NCBI GenBank assembly: GCA_026936105.1
Contig: JAIXKI010000023.1
Location: 154,308-218,307 of the forward strand
Length of the DNA stretch: 64,000 bases
Source: Chitinophagales bacterium
GTDB taxonomy: Bacteria > Bacteroidota > Bacteroidia > Chitinophagales > Chitinophagaceae
Direction: 5' to 3'
The position numbers and the translations under genes are program-made. The notes under the pieces were generated by a model that worked only from the letters and a program-made list of their open reading frames with translations, ran no database searches and was not told the origin of the DNA. Of the stretch, positions 8,211 through 16,665 are shown piece after piece; positions within the stretch are counted from its first letter, which is position 1; each line of letters opens with the position of its first letter.

Positions 8211-8861
8211 ATGGATTCATTTGAAAAATTGACGGAACAAGAGATCATTGAGCGAATCTCAAAAGGTGAAAAAGTATTGTATGAGATCATAGTAAGAAAA
8301 TACAACCCGTATCTGTACAAGATCGGAAGGTCTTACGATTATGGTCATGAAGACACACAGGATCTGATGCAGGACACTTTCGTAGATGCTTACAAAAGCC
8401 TGCCGCAGTTTGAGGGACGCTCAAATTTCAAGACCTGGATCATTCGCATTATGATGAATAATTGTTACAGGAAAAGGGAAAAGTCAAGTTTTAAAAACGA
8501 AGTCATGAAAGGAAATATCAATGAACAGGCCAAGCCGGCATTCAACAGCGCCAACAACGATCTGAACAAAATGATCCACAACAATGAGCTGGGCAAGGTG
8601 ATCGAAAGAGCGCTGGGCAAAATACCGGAAGATTACCGTATGGTATTTTCCTTAAGGGAAATGAATGGCCTGAATGTAGCCGAAACAGCAGATCTGCTGA
8701 ACATCAGCGAAAGCAATGTGAAGGTTCGTCTGAACCGTGCAAAAGCTATGTTGCGCAATGAGATTCAGAGAGAATACAGCGCCGAAGAACTTTTTGAATT
8801 CAATCTGGTCTATTGCGATGCAATGGTAAATAGAGTAATGAAAAAAATAAATGAACTATGA
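8211..8861 (+). CDS. ECF-type RNA polymerase sigma-70 factor
   Basis: A 216-residue sigma factor with region 2 at about residues 25-95 (YGHEDTQDLMQDTFVDAYKS and FKTWIIRIMMNNCYRKR) and region 4 at about 135-190 (IPEDYRMVFSLREMNGLNVA, then the helix-turn-helix LNISESNVKVRLNRAKAML). A C-terminal tail of about 30 residues with a single Cys (LVYCDAMVNRVM) is present. It redirects RNA polymerase to a dedicated promoter set; its own upstream motif and that of the lipoprotein at 7186 are the likely set. No anti-sigma gene is adjacent. Instead its last 4 bases overlap folE (ATGA), indicating translational coupling. Confidence 0.9.
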   Translation: MDSFEKLTEQEIIERISKGEKVLYEIIVRKYNPYLYKIGRSYDYGHEDTQDLMQDTFVDAYKSLPQFEGRSNFKTWIIRIMMNNCYRKREKSSFKNEVMKGNINEQAKPAFNSANNDLNKMIHNNELGKVIERALGKIPEDYRMVFSLREMNGLNVAETADLLNISESNVKVRLNRAKAMLRNEIQREYSAEELFEFNLVYCDAMVNRVMKKINEL

Positions 8862-9514
8862 GCTTAATTCAGGAAATATTGAACAATGGATTGGACAGAT
8901 CCTCGATAGACACTCCTCTGCGTGAGGATGCCTTTGAACTTAGCGACAGCGAAAAGATTGACAAGATAGAATATCATTTTGCACAGATCATGGACATCCT
9001 CGGGCTTGACCTGGAAGATGACAGCCTGAGCGGCACGCCGAGAAGAGTGGCCAAGATGTTTGTAAAGGAAATGTTCAGCGGACTGAATCCGAAGAACAAA
9101 CCGCAGATAAGCCTTTTTGATAATAAATACGGATATAAAAAGATGCTGGTGGAAAAAGATATCACTCTTTACTCCAACTGCGAACATCATTTTGTGCCGA
9201 TCATCGGCAAGGTGCATGTAGCCTATATTCCCCACGAACAGGTCATTGGCCTTTCAAAGATCAACCGGCTGGTGCAATACTATGCCAAACGTCCGCAGGT
9301 GCAGGAAAGACTGACCGTTCAGATCGCAGAAGGATTGAAAGAGATATTAGGCCATAATGACGTGGCAGTCTATGTCGAAGCCGATCATCTTTGCGTAGCG
9401 GCTCGGGGTATAAAAGACACCAGCAGCAAAACGGTAACCGTCAGCTATTCCGGACAATTTGAAAACGAAAATGTAAAACAGGAATTTTTATCACACATTC
9501 AACACAACAAATAA
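8858..9514 (+). CDS. folE: GTP cyclohydrolase I
   Basis: A 218-residue FolE, which converts GTP to 7,8-dihydroneopterin triphosphate, the first step towards tetrahydrofolate and an early step towards 7-deazaguanines. The zinc-site motif NCEHHFVP and the later Cys in HLCVAARGIKD supply the Cys/His/Cys ligands, and GLSKINRLVQYYAKRPQVQE is the family signature. Length is normal. Its start overlaps the sigma-factor stop by 4 nt, so its expression is tied to the ECF regulator. It is followed immediately by a decayed oxidoreductase remnant rather than another folate gene. Confidence 0.95.
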   Translation: MSLIQEILNNGLDRSSIDTPLREDAFELSDSEKIDKIEYHFAQIMDILGLDLEDDSLSGTPRRVAKMFVKEMFSGLNPKNKPQISLFDNKYGYKKMLVEKDITLYSNCEHHFVPIIGKVHVAYIPHEQVIGLSKINRLVQYYAKRPQVQERLTVQIAEGLKEILGHNDVAVYVEADHLCVAARGIKDTSSKTVTVSYSGQFENENVKQEFLSHIQHNK

Positions 9515-9515
9515 A

Positions 9516-9667
9516 ATAGGACAGACAGTTAAGATCAGGGCCATTGAACACCTGACAACATGATGTACTCAGGATAGAAGCCGATAAACCTGAAGGATTG
9601 GTATATCAGCCGGGACAGGCGATGGATATTCCGATCAATAAATCCGGATGGAAGAATGAGCCATTAT
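9516..9667 (+). pseudogene. Remnant of a flavodoxin/ferredoxin-reductase-like gene
   Basis: Translation from 9516 gives GQTVKIRAIEHLTT; after a +1 shift at about 9561 it continues DVLRIEADKPEGLVYQPGQA, then MDIPINKSGWKNEP, before a stop at 9665. This matches the N-terminal strand region and the QPGQA FAD-binding segment of the flavodoxin-reductase (FNR-like) family. The reading frame has an ATA where an ATG would be expected, a one-base frameshift, and everything beyond about 50 residues is missing. It is a decayed 5' fragment, probably once the third gene of the sigma-folE operon. Confidence 0.7.
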
Positions 9668-9708
9668 AACAACTGTTGCAACAAAGATGAATCGGGCCCT
9701 GTAAAAAA

Positions 9709-9742
9709 ATACCGGGAACAAATTCCCTAATGTTCCCGGTAT
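9709..9742 (-). terminator. Rho-independent terminator for the 9785-10609 gene
   Basis: Stem ATACCGGGAACA / TGTTCCCGGTAT (12 bp, 10-nt loop) with an A-run to its left, which is a T-run when read on the minus strand. It is placed 43 nt after the stop codon of the outer-membrane protein gene. Confidence 0.85.
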
Positions 9743-9784
9743 CTCCCTGTTATTCCCGATCATTTATCCCGCTTCGTGAAATTC

Positions 9785-10609
9785 TTATTTGGATAATGGA
9801 ATGTTACAAGCAATTCTTAAATGACTCAATTTGGCATCCCAATCTCCATGAAGTTTGGAAAGGGGTAAAGTGTAATTCAGGTAGATCATAAAGTTATTGG
9901 CAAGCAGGAGCCCTGCTACAAAGTTGATCCCGAAATACGGATGTTTCCAGTCATCCGATCCGAATTCAAACTTATCTTTATCTTCATCACCGTCTGTTTT
10001 AAAAGTATCAGTACCCGACATCATGTAGCCCAGATTAGGTCCTAACCCGACCAGTAATTTCATCGTCTGCATTTCTATGGCATAGAGAAATGCAGTGAAC
10101 AGGGTGATATTATGGGTCTTATAAATCTCGCTCCAGCTGCCTGATCCGGGCGGGCTTTTTTCTGCAAAAGATTTGAACTCATACAACAGCTCCGTCAGGA
10201 TATAAACTTTGGTAAGGGCAAATAAGGCATAGGCTCCCAAACTAAATCCAATTTTCGATTGGTTTTTTGAATAACCTTCAAGTCCGGTGAGCGAATTAAG
10301 CATGACGGCCATAACAATCCCGAATGTTCTGCTATTCATTACGGGCTTATCTTCTTTTGGGGTTTCCTCCCGTTTCAATTTGTCCATGAAAACATACGGA
10401 TGCGCCAAAAACCTCCGGGCTTCATCATAGCTCATGTTATCCGCTATAGTGCTTAATTCAGGTATGTTCTGAATGGTGGCTTCTGAGCGCAATTGCCCGA
10501 CAAACTTTGCGTACTGAACTTCATCTAATGCAGGGAGTGGCGTGTACTGTGCCGATCCACAAAAACATAATGCAAATAAGGAAGAAAAAAAGATGAATAA
10601 CTTTCTCAT
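9785..10609 (-). CDS. Secreted outer-membrane-type protein, unknown family
   Basis: About 274 residues from the ATG at 10609 (MRKLFIFFSSLFALCFCGSAQ), chosen because it gives a good signal peptide; a longer in-frame start at 10675 would bury the signal. The C-terminal half has a glycine-rich, alternating pattern (GLGPNLGYMMSG, GINFVAGLLLANNFMIYLNY) suggesting a beta-barrel or outer-membrane association. An acidic DGDEDKDKFEFGSDD loop is notable. It stands alone with a terminator behind it. Family not recognised. Confidence 0.6.
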   Translation of the reverse strand: MRKLFIFFSSLFALCFCGSAQYTPLPALDEVQYAKFVGQLRSEATIQNIPELSTIADNMSYDEARRFLAHPYVFMDKLKREETPKEDKPVMNSRTFGIVMAVMLNSLTGLEGYSKNQSKIGFSLGAYALFALTKVYILTELLYEFKSFAEKSPPGSGSWSEIYKTHNITLFTAFLYAIEMQTMKLLVGLGPNLGYMMSGTDTFKTDGDEDKDKFEFGSDDWKHPYFGINFVAGLLLANNFMIYLNYTLPLSKLHGDWDAKLSHLRIACNIPLSK

Positions 10610-11030
10610 AAAAAAATGGTTTTGGGGTGATAGAAAAATGTGATTCCGGATAAGAACTGTTCCGGGCAGGATCATTCGGAACGGATAATATGGGAGGTAC
10701 GAATAGCAGAAATTAAATATACATTAAATATATTAAAAATAAAAATAATAATATGGTTTAGCAATAAGCACTTTCTGCAACACTTCACATTCTTTTCGGA
10801 GTAATGTTTTAAATGGGATAATGCAAAAAAAGTGTCCGGCAATTTTTCAAAATGGCTGTATTGAGAAATTTTTCTATTCTATCCTCAGGTTGCTCTGACA
10901 TGATACTTTCCTGATGATACCGGAAATCCAGCAAATAGTTTTAAATATTGGGGATCCCGTGCCGGAGGACACAGAAAACTATTCTCTCAGTATTTCAAAC
11001 AGCATCCTTTCAACTGGTAAAAATTCCTTG
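10610..11030. other. Gene-free, AT-rich intergenic stretch
   Basis: The stretch 10715-10755 is almost only A and T. A short plus-strand frame at 10914-11135 has no recognisable family and overlaps the 3' end of the hydrolase gene, so it is not called. No RNA gene or clear promoter was seen. Confidence 0.4.
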
Positions 11031-12080
11031 CTAAAACTTCCCTTCATCCACATCATGGATGAAACTGATCACACCATCCATAAAAACTTTCTGATCATCC
11101 CACATACACATGTGGCTGCCGTTGGGGCAAAATAAATAACGGCCATGCTGCACCATTTTACTTTGAGCTTCCATTGCTTTCGGGTCCATGGTGTCGTACT
11201 TAGCTCCCACCATCAGCGTTGGGATCCTGATCTCTTTTAGACGATCCTTTATATCCCAGTTGGCCAGCCTGCCGGCAATCCCGAATTCGGAAGGCCCCTG
11301 CATGATCGTATAAATTTCTGAAGGCACTTTCATTCCCCCAAGATGAGCAAATGTCCGGTTCACCGCATCCGGCCACTCCGCCAGCCTGCATATATGCTGC
11401 TTGTAAAAAGCCGGCATCAGCAATTCCATATATCTCGGATTACTAAAATCACCTTTGGCTTCAATTTCTTTTATCTCTTTCAGCACTGCAGGATCCATGG
11501 TCTTTGATAACACTTCATCCGCATATTTTCCATAATCAGGGCAACTGGCCATCATATCGGCAACAATCAAACCCATCATATGATTCTGATACTTCAAGGC
11601 ATATTCCATTCCAAGAATGCCGCCCCATGAATTCCCTAATACATAAAAATTGGTTGAATCCGCACCGATAGCTTTTCTCACCTGTTCCACTTCATCCACA
11701 TATCTTGCAATCGTCCACAGGCTGGTATCTTTAGGCTGATCACTATAGGGTGCGCCCAACTGATCATACTCATAAAGTTCAAATCCTTCCTTCGGAAAAA
11801 AGCTTTCAAAACATTCCATATACTCATGTCCTGCAGCCGGCCCGCCATGCAATAACAGGATCTTTATCTTCGGGTTATTGCCGAATCTTTTTGTCCAGAC
11901 ATTAAATTCCCCGGAAGGAGTTTTGATAGGGATCATCCGTACTCCTGCTGCCTGCACTCCCGTATCGCCATAATTAAAATATTCCGAGACAGGCATATCG
12001 CCCCCTGTATTATTTTTTCCCGGATGATCGCAGGAAGGGAACATCCATGTTGCAGCAATGAATAATAAGAACTGTCTCAT
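11031..12080 (-). CDS. Proline-iminopeptidase-like alpha/beta hydrolase, lipoprotein
   Basis: About 349 residues from the ATG at 12080. The signal peptide MRQFLLFIAATWMFPSC has a lipobox Cys at residue 17; an upstream in-frame start at 12200 would run into the divergent gene. The fold is alpha/beta hydrolase of peptidase family S33: LLLHGGPAAGHEYM (oxyanion HGGP), EYDQLGAPYSD (DQxGxGxS-like), nucleophile elbow GNSWGG, Asp in KYDTMDP and His in PNGSHMCMW. S33 enzymes release N-terminal proline or hydrolyse related amides. It is predicted to be anchored in a periplasmic or outer membrane face. It diverges from the amidohydrolase gene with only 64 bp between the starts. Confidence 0.8.
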   Translation of the reverse strand: MRQFLLFIAATWMFPSCDHPGKNNTGGDMPVSEYFNYGDTGVQAAGVRMIPIKTPSGEFNVWTKRFGNNPKIKILLLHGGPAAGHEYMECFESFFPKEGFELYEYDQLGAPYSDQPKDTSLWTIARYVDEVEQVRKAIGADSTNFYVLGNSWGGILGMEYALKYQNHMMGLIVADMMASCPDYGKYADEVLSKTMDPAVLKEIKEIEAKGDFSNPRYMELLMPAFYKQHICRLAEWPDAVNRTFAHLGGMKVPSEIYTIMQGPSEFGIAGRLANWDIKDRLKEIRIPTLMVGAKYDTMDPKAMEAQSKMVQHGRYLFCPNGSHMCMWDDQKVFMDGVISFIHDVDEGKF

Positions 12081-12144
12081 AACCACTGATTTTACAGAAA
12101 AGATAAGAATTTCTTTATCTTCATTTTTTACCAACAACACATTT
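12081..12144. promoter_or_regulatory. Divergent promoter region with a near-palindrome
   Basis: The 64 bp between the two lipoprotein genes hold AAGATAAGAA-TT-TCTTTATCTT around 12098-12121. It reads as a -7-like TATCTTTT on the minus strand and TATCTTCA on the plus strand, so the two genes may share one symmetrical control region. Confidence 0.45.
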
Positions 12145-13806
12145 ATGAGAAAAATCAATTTCCTGTTTTTCATCCCATTCATTTTTTTCTCCTGCGCCAC
12201 AAAGGAAAAAGTGGATCTCCTGGTTTATCATGCAACCATTTACACCGTGGATACTGCCTTTTCCATTGCTGAAGCCATGGCCGTCAAAGACGGAAAAATC
12301 GTGGAAACAGGAACCACATCAGAGCTTGAAAAAAAATACCAGCCAAAAGAAAAACTGGATGCCGGCGGAAACTTTATATATCCCGGGTTCTTCGATGATC
12401 ATTCTCATTTTATGGAATATGGTAACAGCCTTAATCAGGTGAACCTGGTGGGCACGGACAGTTGGGATGAGATCCTTGAAAAAGTAAAAGAGTTTGCAAA
12501 AGAAAATCCCGAAGGTTGGATCATGGGGCATGGATGGGATCAGAACGACTGGACAATAAAAAGTTTTCCTACCAATGAAAAGCTGAATCAGTTATTTCCT
12601 GACAGGCCTGTGGTGTTATCAAGAATAGACGGCCATGCCGTGATCGCTAATCAAAAAGCATTGGAGCTGGCCGGAGCCAAAGCCGGTGATAAAGTTTCTG
12701 GAGGAGAGATAGAAGTGAAGAACGGCAAGCTGACCGGAATACTGGTGGACAATGCCACTGATCTTGTTTATGCAAAAGTTTCTTCTTCCACGGCAGCACA
12801 GGCAAGAGATGCATTGCTGAAAGCACAGAAAAATTGTTTTACAGCAGGCCTCACCACAGTTAGTGACTGCGGTGTTTATTATAAAACTGTTCTGCTCATG
12901 GACAGCCTGCAGAAAACAGGCGAACTGAAAATGCGCATCTATGCCTTGCTGGGCGACAGTAAAGACAATTTTGATTTTGCATTTAATAAAGATCGCCGCA
13001 ATGGTTCAGCCGGGCAGGGAAAGATCAAAACCGATCACCTCACTGTATCCGGTTTCAAATTTCTGGCAGACGGAGCATTGGGATCCAGGGGCGCCTGCTT
13101 ACTGCAACCTTATTCTGACAGGCCGGGATGGTATGGATTCTTATTGAACCCGCAGCAGCATTATGATTCTGCTGCCAGAGTGATCTTTGAAAACGGATGG
13201 CAAATGTGTACACATGCCATTGGCGACAGCGGAAACAGGATGATCCTGAATGTTTATGCCAAATACCTGAAAGGGAAAAATGATCTGCGCTGGAGAGTGG
13301 AGCATGCCCAGGTGATCAACCCTGAAGATTTTAAAATATTCGGCGAGAACAGCATTATTCCTTCGGTACAACCCACTCATGCCACCAGCGATATGTATTG
13401 GGCAGGAGACCGTTTGGGGAAAGAAAGATTAAAAGGCGCTTATGCGTACAAACAATTACTCGAACAGAATGGATGGCTGGCACTGGGAACTGATTTTCCT
13501 GTGGAAGACATCTCTCCTATCAAAACATTTTATGCTGCCGTGGTGCGCAAGGATGCAAAAGGATGGCCTGAAGGAGGCTTTCAAATGGAGAATGCGCTGA
13601 CCCGTGAAGAGACACTAAGAGGAATGACCATCTGGGCAGCCAAGGCGAATTTTGAAGAAAAAGAAAAAGGTTCATTGGAGAAAGGGAAGTTTGCCGACTT
13701 TGTCATCCTCGATAACGACCTGATGAAAGAAGCGCCGGAAAAATTATTACAGGTAAAAGTATTGCAAACCTTTGTCGGTGGCGAGAATGTGTTTAAGGCA
13801 AAATAA
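12145..13806 (+). CDS. Amidohydrolase family protein (YtcJ-like), lipoprotein
   Basis: 553 residues from the ATG at 12145 (MRKINFLFFIPFIFFSC, lipobox Cys17); a longer frame from 12058 would overlap the divergent gene. It is a metal-dependent amidohydrolase of the Amidohydrolase_3 / YtcJ group. It has an N-terminal beta-strand cap (YTVDTAFSIAEAMAVKDGKI), the metal-site DDHSHFME (HxH), THAIGDSGN and WRVEHAQVI histidines, LGTDFPVE (Asp), and a C-terminal GKFADFVILDND cap. These enzymes hydrolyse exocyclic or cyclic amides; substrate unknown. The shared promoter region with the S33-like lipoprotein suggests joint use on peptide-like substrates. Confidence 0.85.
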   Translation: MRKINFLFFIPFIFFSCATKEKVDLLVYHATIYTVDTAFSIAEAMAVKDGKIVETGTTSELEKKYQPKEKLDAGGNFIYPGFFDDHSHFMEYGNSLNQVNLVGTDSWDEILEKVKEFAKENPEGWIMGHGWDQNDWTIKSFPTNEKLNQLFPDRPVVLSRIDGHAVIANQKALELAGAKAGDKVSGGEIEVKNGKLTGILVDNATDLVYAKVSSSTAAQARDALLKAQKNCFTAGLTTVSDCGVYYKTVLLMDSLQKTGELKMRIYALLGDSKDNFDFAFNKDRRNGSAGQGKIKTDHLTVSGFKFLADGALGSRGACLLQPYSDRPGWYGFLLNPQQHYDSAARVIFENGWQMCTHAIGDSGNRMILNVYAKYLKGKNDLRWRVEHAQVINPEDFKIFGENSIIPSVQPTHATSDMYWAGDRLGKERLKGAYAYKQLLEQNGWLALGTDFPVEDISPIKTFYAAVVRKDAKGWPEGGFQMENALTREETLRGMTIWAAKANFEEKEKGSLEKGKFADFVILDNDLMKEAPEKLLQVKVLQTFVGGENVFKAK

Positions 13807-13980
13807 GTTTTCATTAAACTTTATTACCATTTATTCGTTATTAGAATAGTATGTAGTTTCTTCAACAAAGAGTTTTTTTCTCTTGTAATTTTATTACTAC
13901 AATTAAAAAATATTCCTGAAACTGAACAGGATGTGCATAGGAAAATCTACGAACGGTATCATTGACTGGGCTAAAAATAT

Positions 13981-13988
13981 TAAGTTTG
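13981..13988 (+). promoter_or_regulatory. -7 box immediately before the amidotransferase start
   Basis: TAAGTTTG ends 4 nt before the ATG at 13993, implying transcription starting at or next to the start codon (leaderless). A TTG at 13962-13964 is the only upstream -33 candidate, at a short 16-nt spacing. Confidence 0.45.
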
Positions 13989-13992
13989 CCGG

Positions 13993-14841
13993 ATGAATTG
14001 GAGCGAAAAACGACAGGTACGAATTGCCATACTCGACTTAAACGCAGGACATCCCAACCAGGGCATGCGATGCATCAGGGAGATCATTCAGAACTGGTCT
14101 CTTAAGAATGAAATAGACGTTTTAAAAGATGAGTTTGATGTTCGGCAGAGAAAGGAACTGCCGGACACTTCTTATGACATTTATATTTCTTCCGGCGGGC
14201 CGGGCAGCCCGCTGGAATCAAGATACGAGGACTGGGATATAGCCTGGTGTCGCTGGACTGATTCCATCAGGCGCTGGAATAAGAATCCGAACACTCACGA
14301 AAAGAAATTTGTGCTGTTCATTTGCCATTCCTTTCAACTGGCAAGCCGTTATTTTAATACCGGTGTCGTCTGCAAAAGAAGGTCGGAAGCTTTTGGAGTA
14401 TTCCCGGTGCACATGCTGGAAGCAGGAAAAAGAGAACCGGTGTTTGAAGGATTGAAAGATCCTTTCTATGCCGTGGACAGCCGTGAATTCCAGGTGGTGC
14501 AGCCCAATTATGAAGTGCTGAAAACGATGGGCGGAAAAATTTTATGCATAGAAAAAGAACGTCCGCATGTGCCTTATGAAAGGGCCATGATGGGCATACG
14601 GTTCAATGATTACATGATCGGCACCCAGTTTCATCCGGAAGCCGATGCGGTGGGTATGAGTATCCGCCTGCAGAGTGAAGAGAAGAAACAATCGGTTTGC
14701 AAAAACTATGGAGAAGAAAAATGGTACAGCATGCTCAATCAGCTCAGCGACCCCCGGAAGATCATGTGGACCTATACACATGTGCTGCCCAACTTTCTGA
14801 ACCAGGCCGTAGGCCATCTGCATGCCGAGCCTGTTTTATAG
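13993..14841 (+). CDS. Class I glutamine amidotransferase-like protein
   Basis: A 282-residue GATase1 domain protein. The nucleophile segment VLFICHSFQLA (Cys around residue 112) and the C-terminal GTQFHPEAD (His-x-Glu) make up the Cys-His-Glu triad. The early SSGGPGSPLES loop is the usual oxyanion/GG turn. Such domains release ammonia from glutamine for an ammonia-requiring partner, or act as gamma-glutamyl hydrolases; no synthase domain is fused here. The next gene, 97 bp downstream, is an ATP-grasp protein, so the pair may form an amide. The C-terminal 60-70 residues beyond the HPE motif are longer than in minimal GATases. Confidence 0.85.
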   Translation: MNWSEKRQVRIAILDLNAGHPNQGMRCIREIIQNWSLKNEIDVLKDEFDVRQRKELPDTSYDIYISSGGPGSPLESRYEDWDIAWCRWTDSIRRWNKNPNTHEKKFVLFICHSFQLASRYFNTGVVCKRRSEAFGVFPVHMLEAGKREPVFEGLKDPFYAVDSREFQVVQPNYEVLKTMGGKILCIEKERPHVPYERAMMGIRFNDYMIGTQFHPEADAVGMSIRLQSEEKKQSVCKNYGEEKWYSMLNQLSDPRKIMWTYTHVLPNFLNQAVGHLHAEPVL

Positions 14842-14938
14842 GAATGATCTCCGTTACAATAAATTCAATCAATGAGTTTGATCTCCGCCCCGCTCATGAC
14901 ATGTTCATTTTGCTTAACTTTCATTTCAAATTCAGGAT

Positions 14939-16135
14939 ATGATCCCTTCCATCCGTAAAAAATATAATGCAGAATTCACACAAGAGAAGTATCAGGCATT
15001 TCTGAAAGACCTGGACAGCCGTCATCCCGGTTCCATTGAATTCAGAGTGGCCGAAACCCCGATCTTCGTCCCCAAATATTTTACCGGCAAGATGCTGAAC
15101 ACCTGCGAAAGCATCGTTGACCTGATTAAAGAAGAAAATTTTAAAAAGAAGACCGAAAGAGCCATCCCAAACGATATGCAGGTTCCGAATGAAAATGTTC
15201 ATCCTCATTTTATCTGCTTCGATTTCGGCATCTGCATCAATGAAGACGGAGAGTATGAACCGCAACTGATCGAGATGCAGGGGTTCCCCAGCCTTTTTGC
15301 TTATGAAGCGCTATTGCCTGAGGTACATAAAAAACATTTCTACACCCCAGGTGGATTTTCAAAATACCTGAACGGCTTTCAAAAAGAAATCTACATACAG
15401 ATGTTAAAAGACATCATACTTAAAAATGAAAAGCCCGAAAATGTGATCCTGCTGGAAGTATTTCCCGAAAAACAAAAAACAAGAGTTGATTTCTTCTGTA
15501 CTGAGGATTATCTCGGAGTGAAACCGGTTTGCCTGACCAAACTGATCAGGGAAGGAAACAAGCTCTTTTATATGAACAACGGTGTAAAAACAGAGATCAG
15601 GAGGATCTACAACCGCCTCATCTTTGATGACCTCCTGCATCAAAGTCCGGAAGTGCAGGAAAAAGGAAAAGTGATGCTGGAAGATCTTGATCTGACCTGG
15701 GTCACACATCCAAACTGGTTTTACAGGATCAGTAAATTCACTTTGCCTTTTATACGGCATCCTTATGTTCCAAAAACTTATTTTCTGAATGAAGTGAAGC
15801 AGATCCCTTCCGATCTTGAGAATTATGTTTTAAAACCCTTATTCTCCTTTGCCGGGCAGGGAGTGGTCATTGATGTAAAAAGAGAAGATATTGAAAAGGT
15901 AAAGGATCCCGAAAACTGGATCCTGCAGCAGAAAGTGAATTATGCCGATGTGATCGAAACGCCTGATGGCCATGCCAAGGCGGAGATCCGGTTATTTTAT
16001 TTCTGGAAAGATGGTGTTGCCAGGCCGGTGGCCGCCAACAATCTTGCCCGCATGAGCAAAGGAAAGATGATCGGTGTGCGGTACAATCAGGACAAAGAAT
16101 GGGTGGGCGGAACTTTTTGCTTATTCGAAGAATAA
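14939..16135 (+). CDS. ATP-grasp superfamily protein, glutathionylspermidine-synthetase-like region
   Basis: A 398-residue protein. The N-terminal half contains FDFGICINEDGEYEPQLIEM, which resembles the pre-ATP-grasp region of glutathionylspermidine-synthetase-like proteins. The C-terminal half has KPLFSFAGQGVVID (P-loop-like), WILQQKVNY and AEIRLFYFWKDG (metal/ATP residues of the grasp fold). It probably joins an acyl group to an amine with ATP. It lies 97 bp after the glutamine amidotransferase on the same strand, suggesting a shared pathway. Specific substrate unknown. The assignment to ATP-grasp is firm in outline only. Confidence 0.7.
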   Translation: MIPSIRKKYNAEFTQEKYQAFLKDLDSRHPGSIEFRVAETPIFVPKYFTGKMLNTCESIVDLIKEENFKKKTERAIPNDMQVPNENVHPHFICFDFGICINEDGEYEPQLIEMQGFPSLFAYEALLPEVHKKHFYTPGGFSKYLNGFQKEIYIQMLKDIILKNEKPENVILLEVFPEKQKTRVDFFCTEDYLGVKPVCLTKLIREGNKLFYMNNGVKTEIRRIYNRLIFDDLLHQSPEVQEKGKVMLEDLDLTWVTHPNWFYRISKFTLPFIRHPYVPKTYFLNEVKQIPSDLENYVLKPLFSFAGQGVVIDVKREDIEKVKDPENWILQQKVNYADVIETPDGHAKAEIRLFYFWKDGVARPVAANNLARMSKGKMIGVRYNQDKEWVGGTFCLFEE

Positions 16136-16185
16136 AATATTTCCAATCAAAAAATATTTCCTGAAATAAAAATCATAAAACAACA

Positions 16186-16626
16186 ATGAAAAAAATCATT
16201 CTCCCGCCAGCAACTGTAATCCTCCTCCTGATTTCAATGGTCACCTATGCACAAAATGAACCTTGGAAACCCGGACAATTGATGGAGCCCAAAGATCTTG
16301 CCGCCATTATAAATGACCCTTCTGCACCGCAGCCTTTGATCATCAACATAGGGCCGGCAGGCTCCATAAAAAATGCAACCAACATAGGGCCGGCAAGTAA
16401 AAAAGAAAATCTGGATAAACTGAAATCACTCTTATCGAAAGAAAAGACAGACAGGGATATTGTTATTTATTGCGGATGCTGCCCGTTTAAAAATTGCCCT
16501 AACATAAGGCCCGCATTCAAACTTCTGAATGAAATGAAATTCACCAATCAGAAACTGCTTAATCTTTCTCAGAATCTGAAAGCCGACTGGATAGACAAAG
16601 GTTATCCGATGGCACCGAGGGAATAA
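16186..16626 (+). CDS. Secreted rhodanese-like protein with Cys-rich active loop
   Basis: 146 residues with a signal peptide (MKKIILPPATVILLLISMVTYAQ). The fold is rhodanese-like: MEPKDLAAIIND (entry helix), LIINIG (strand) and DIVIYCGCCPFKNCPNIRPA, where the active-site loop has four cysteines instead of the usual one. Periplasmic location is predicted. It may handle sulfur or act as a thiol/metal-binding protein. It is 50 bp after the ATP-grasp gene and 39 bp before the DUF6263 gene, so probably in the same transcript. Confidence 0.75.
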   Translation: MKKIILPPATVILLLISMVTYAQNEPWKPGQLMEPKDLAAIINDPSAPQPLIINIGPAGSIKNATNIGPASKKENLDKLKSLLSKEKTDRDIVIYCGCCPFKNCPNIRPAFKLLNEMKFTNQKLLNLSQNLKADWIDKGYPMAPRE

Positions 16627-16665
16627 AGGAAGAATAACTCACGATTAAAATTTAAAAACTTAACT

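Noticed and set aside
10914..11135. Small plus-strand frame of 73 codons between the outer-membrane protein and the hydrolase genes
   Set aside because: Overlaps the 3' end of a well-supported minus-strand gene by about 100 nt and resembles no family; no promoter before it.
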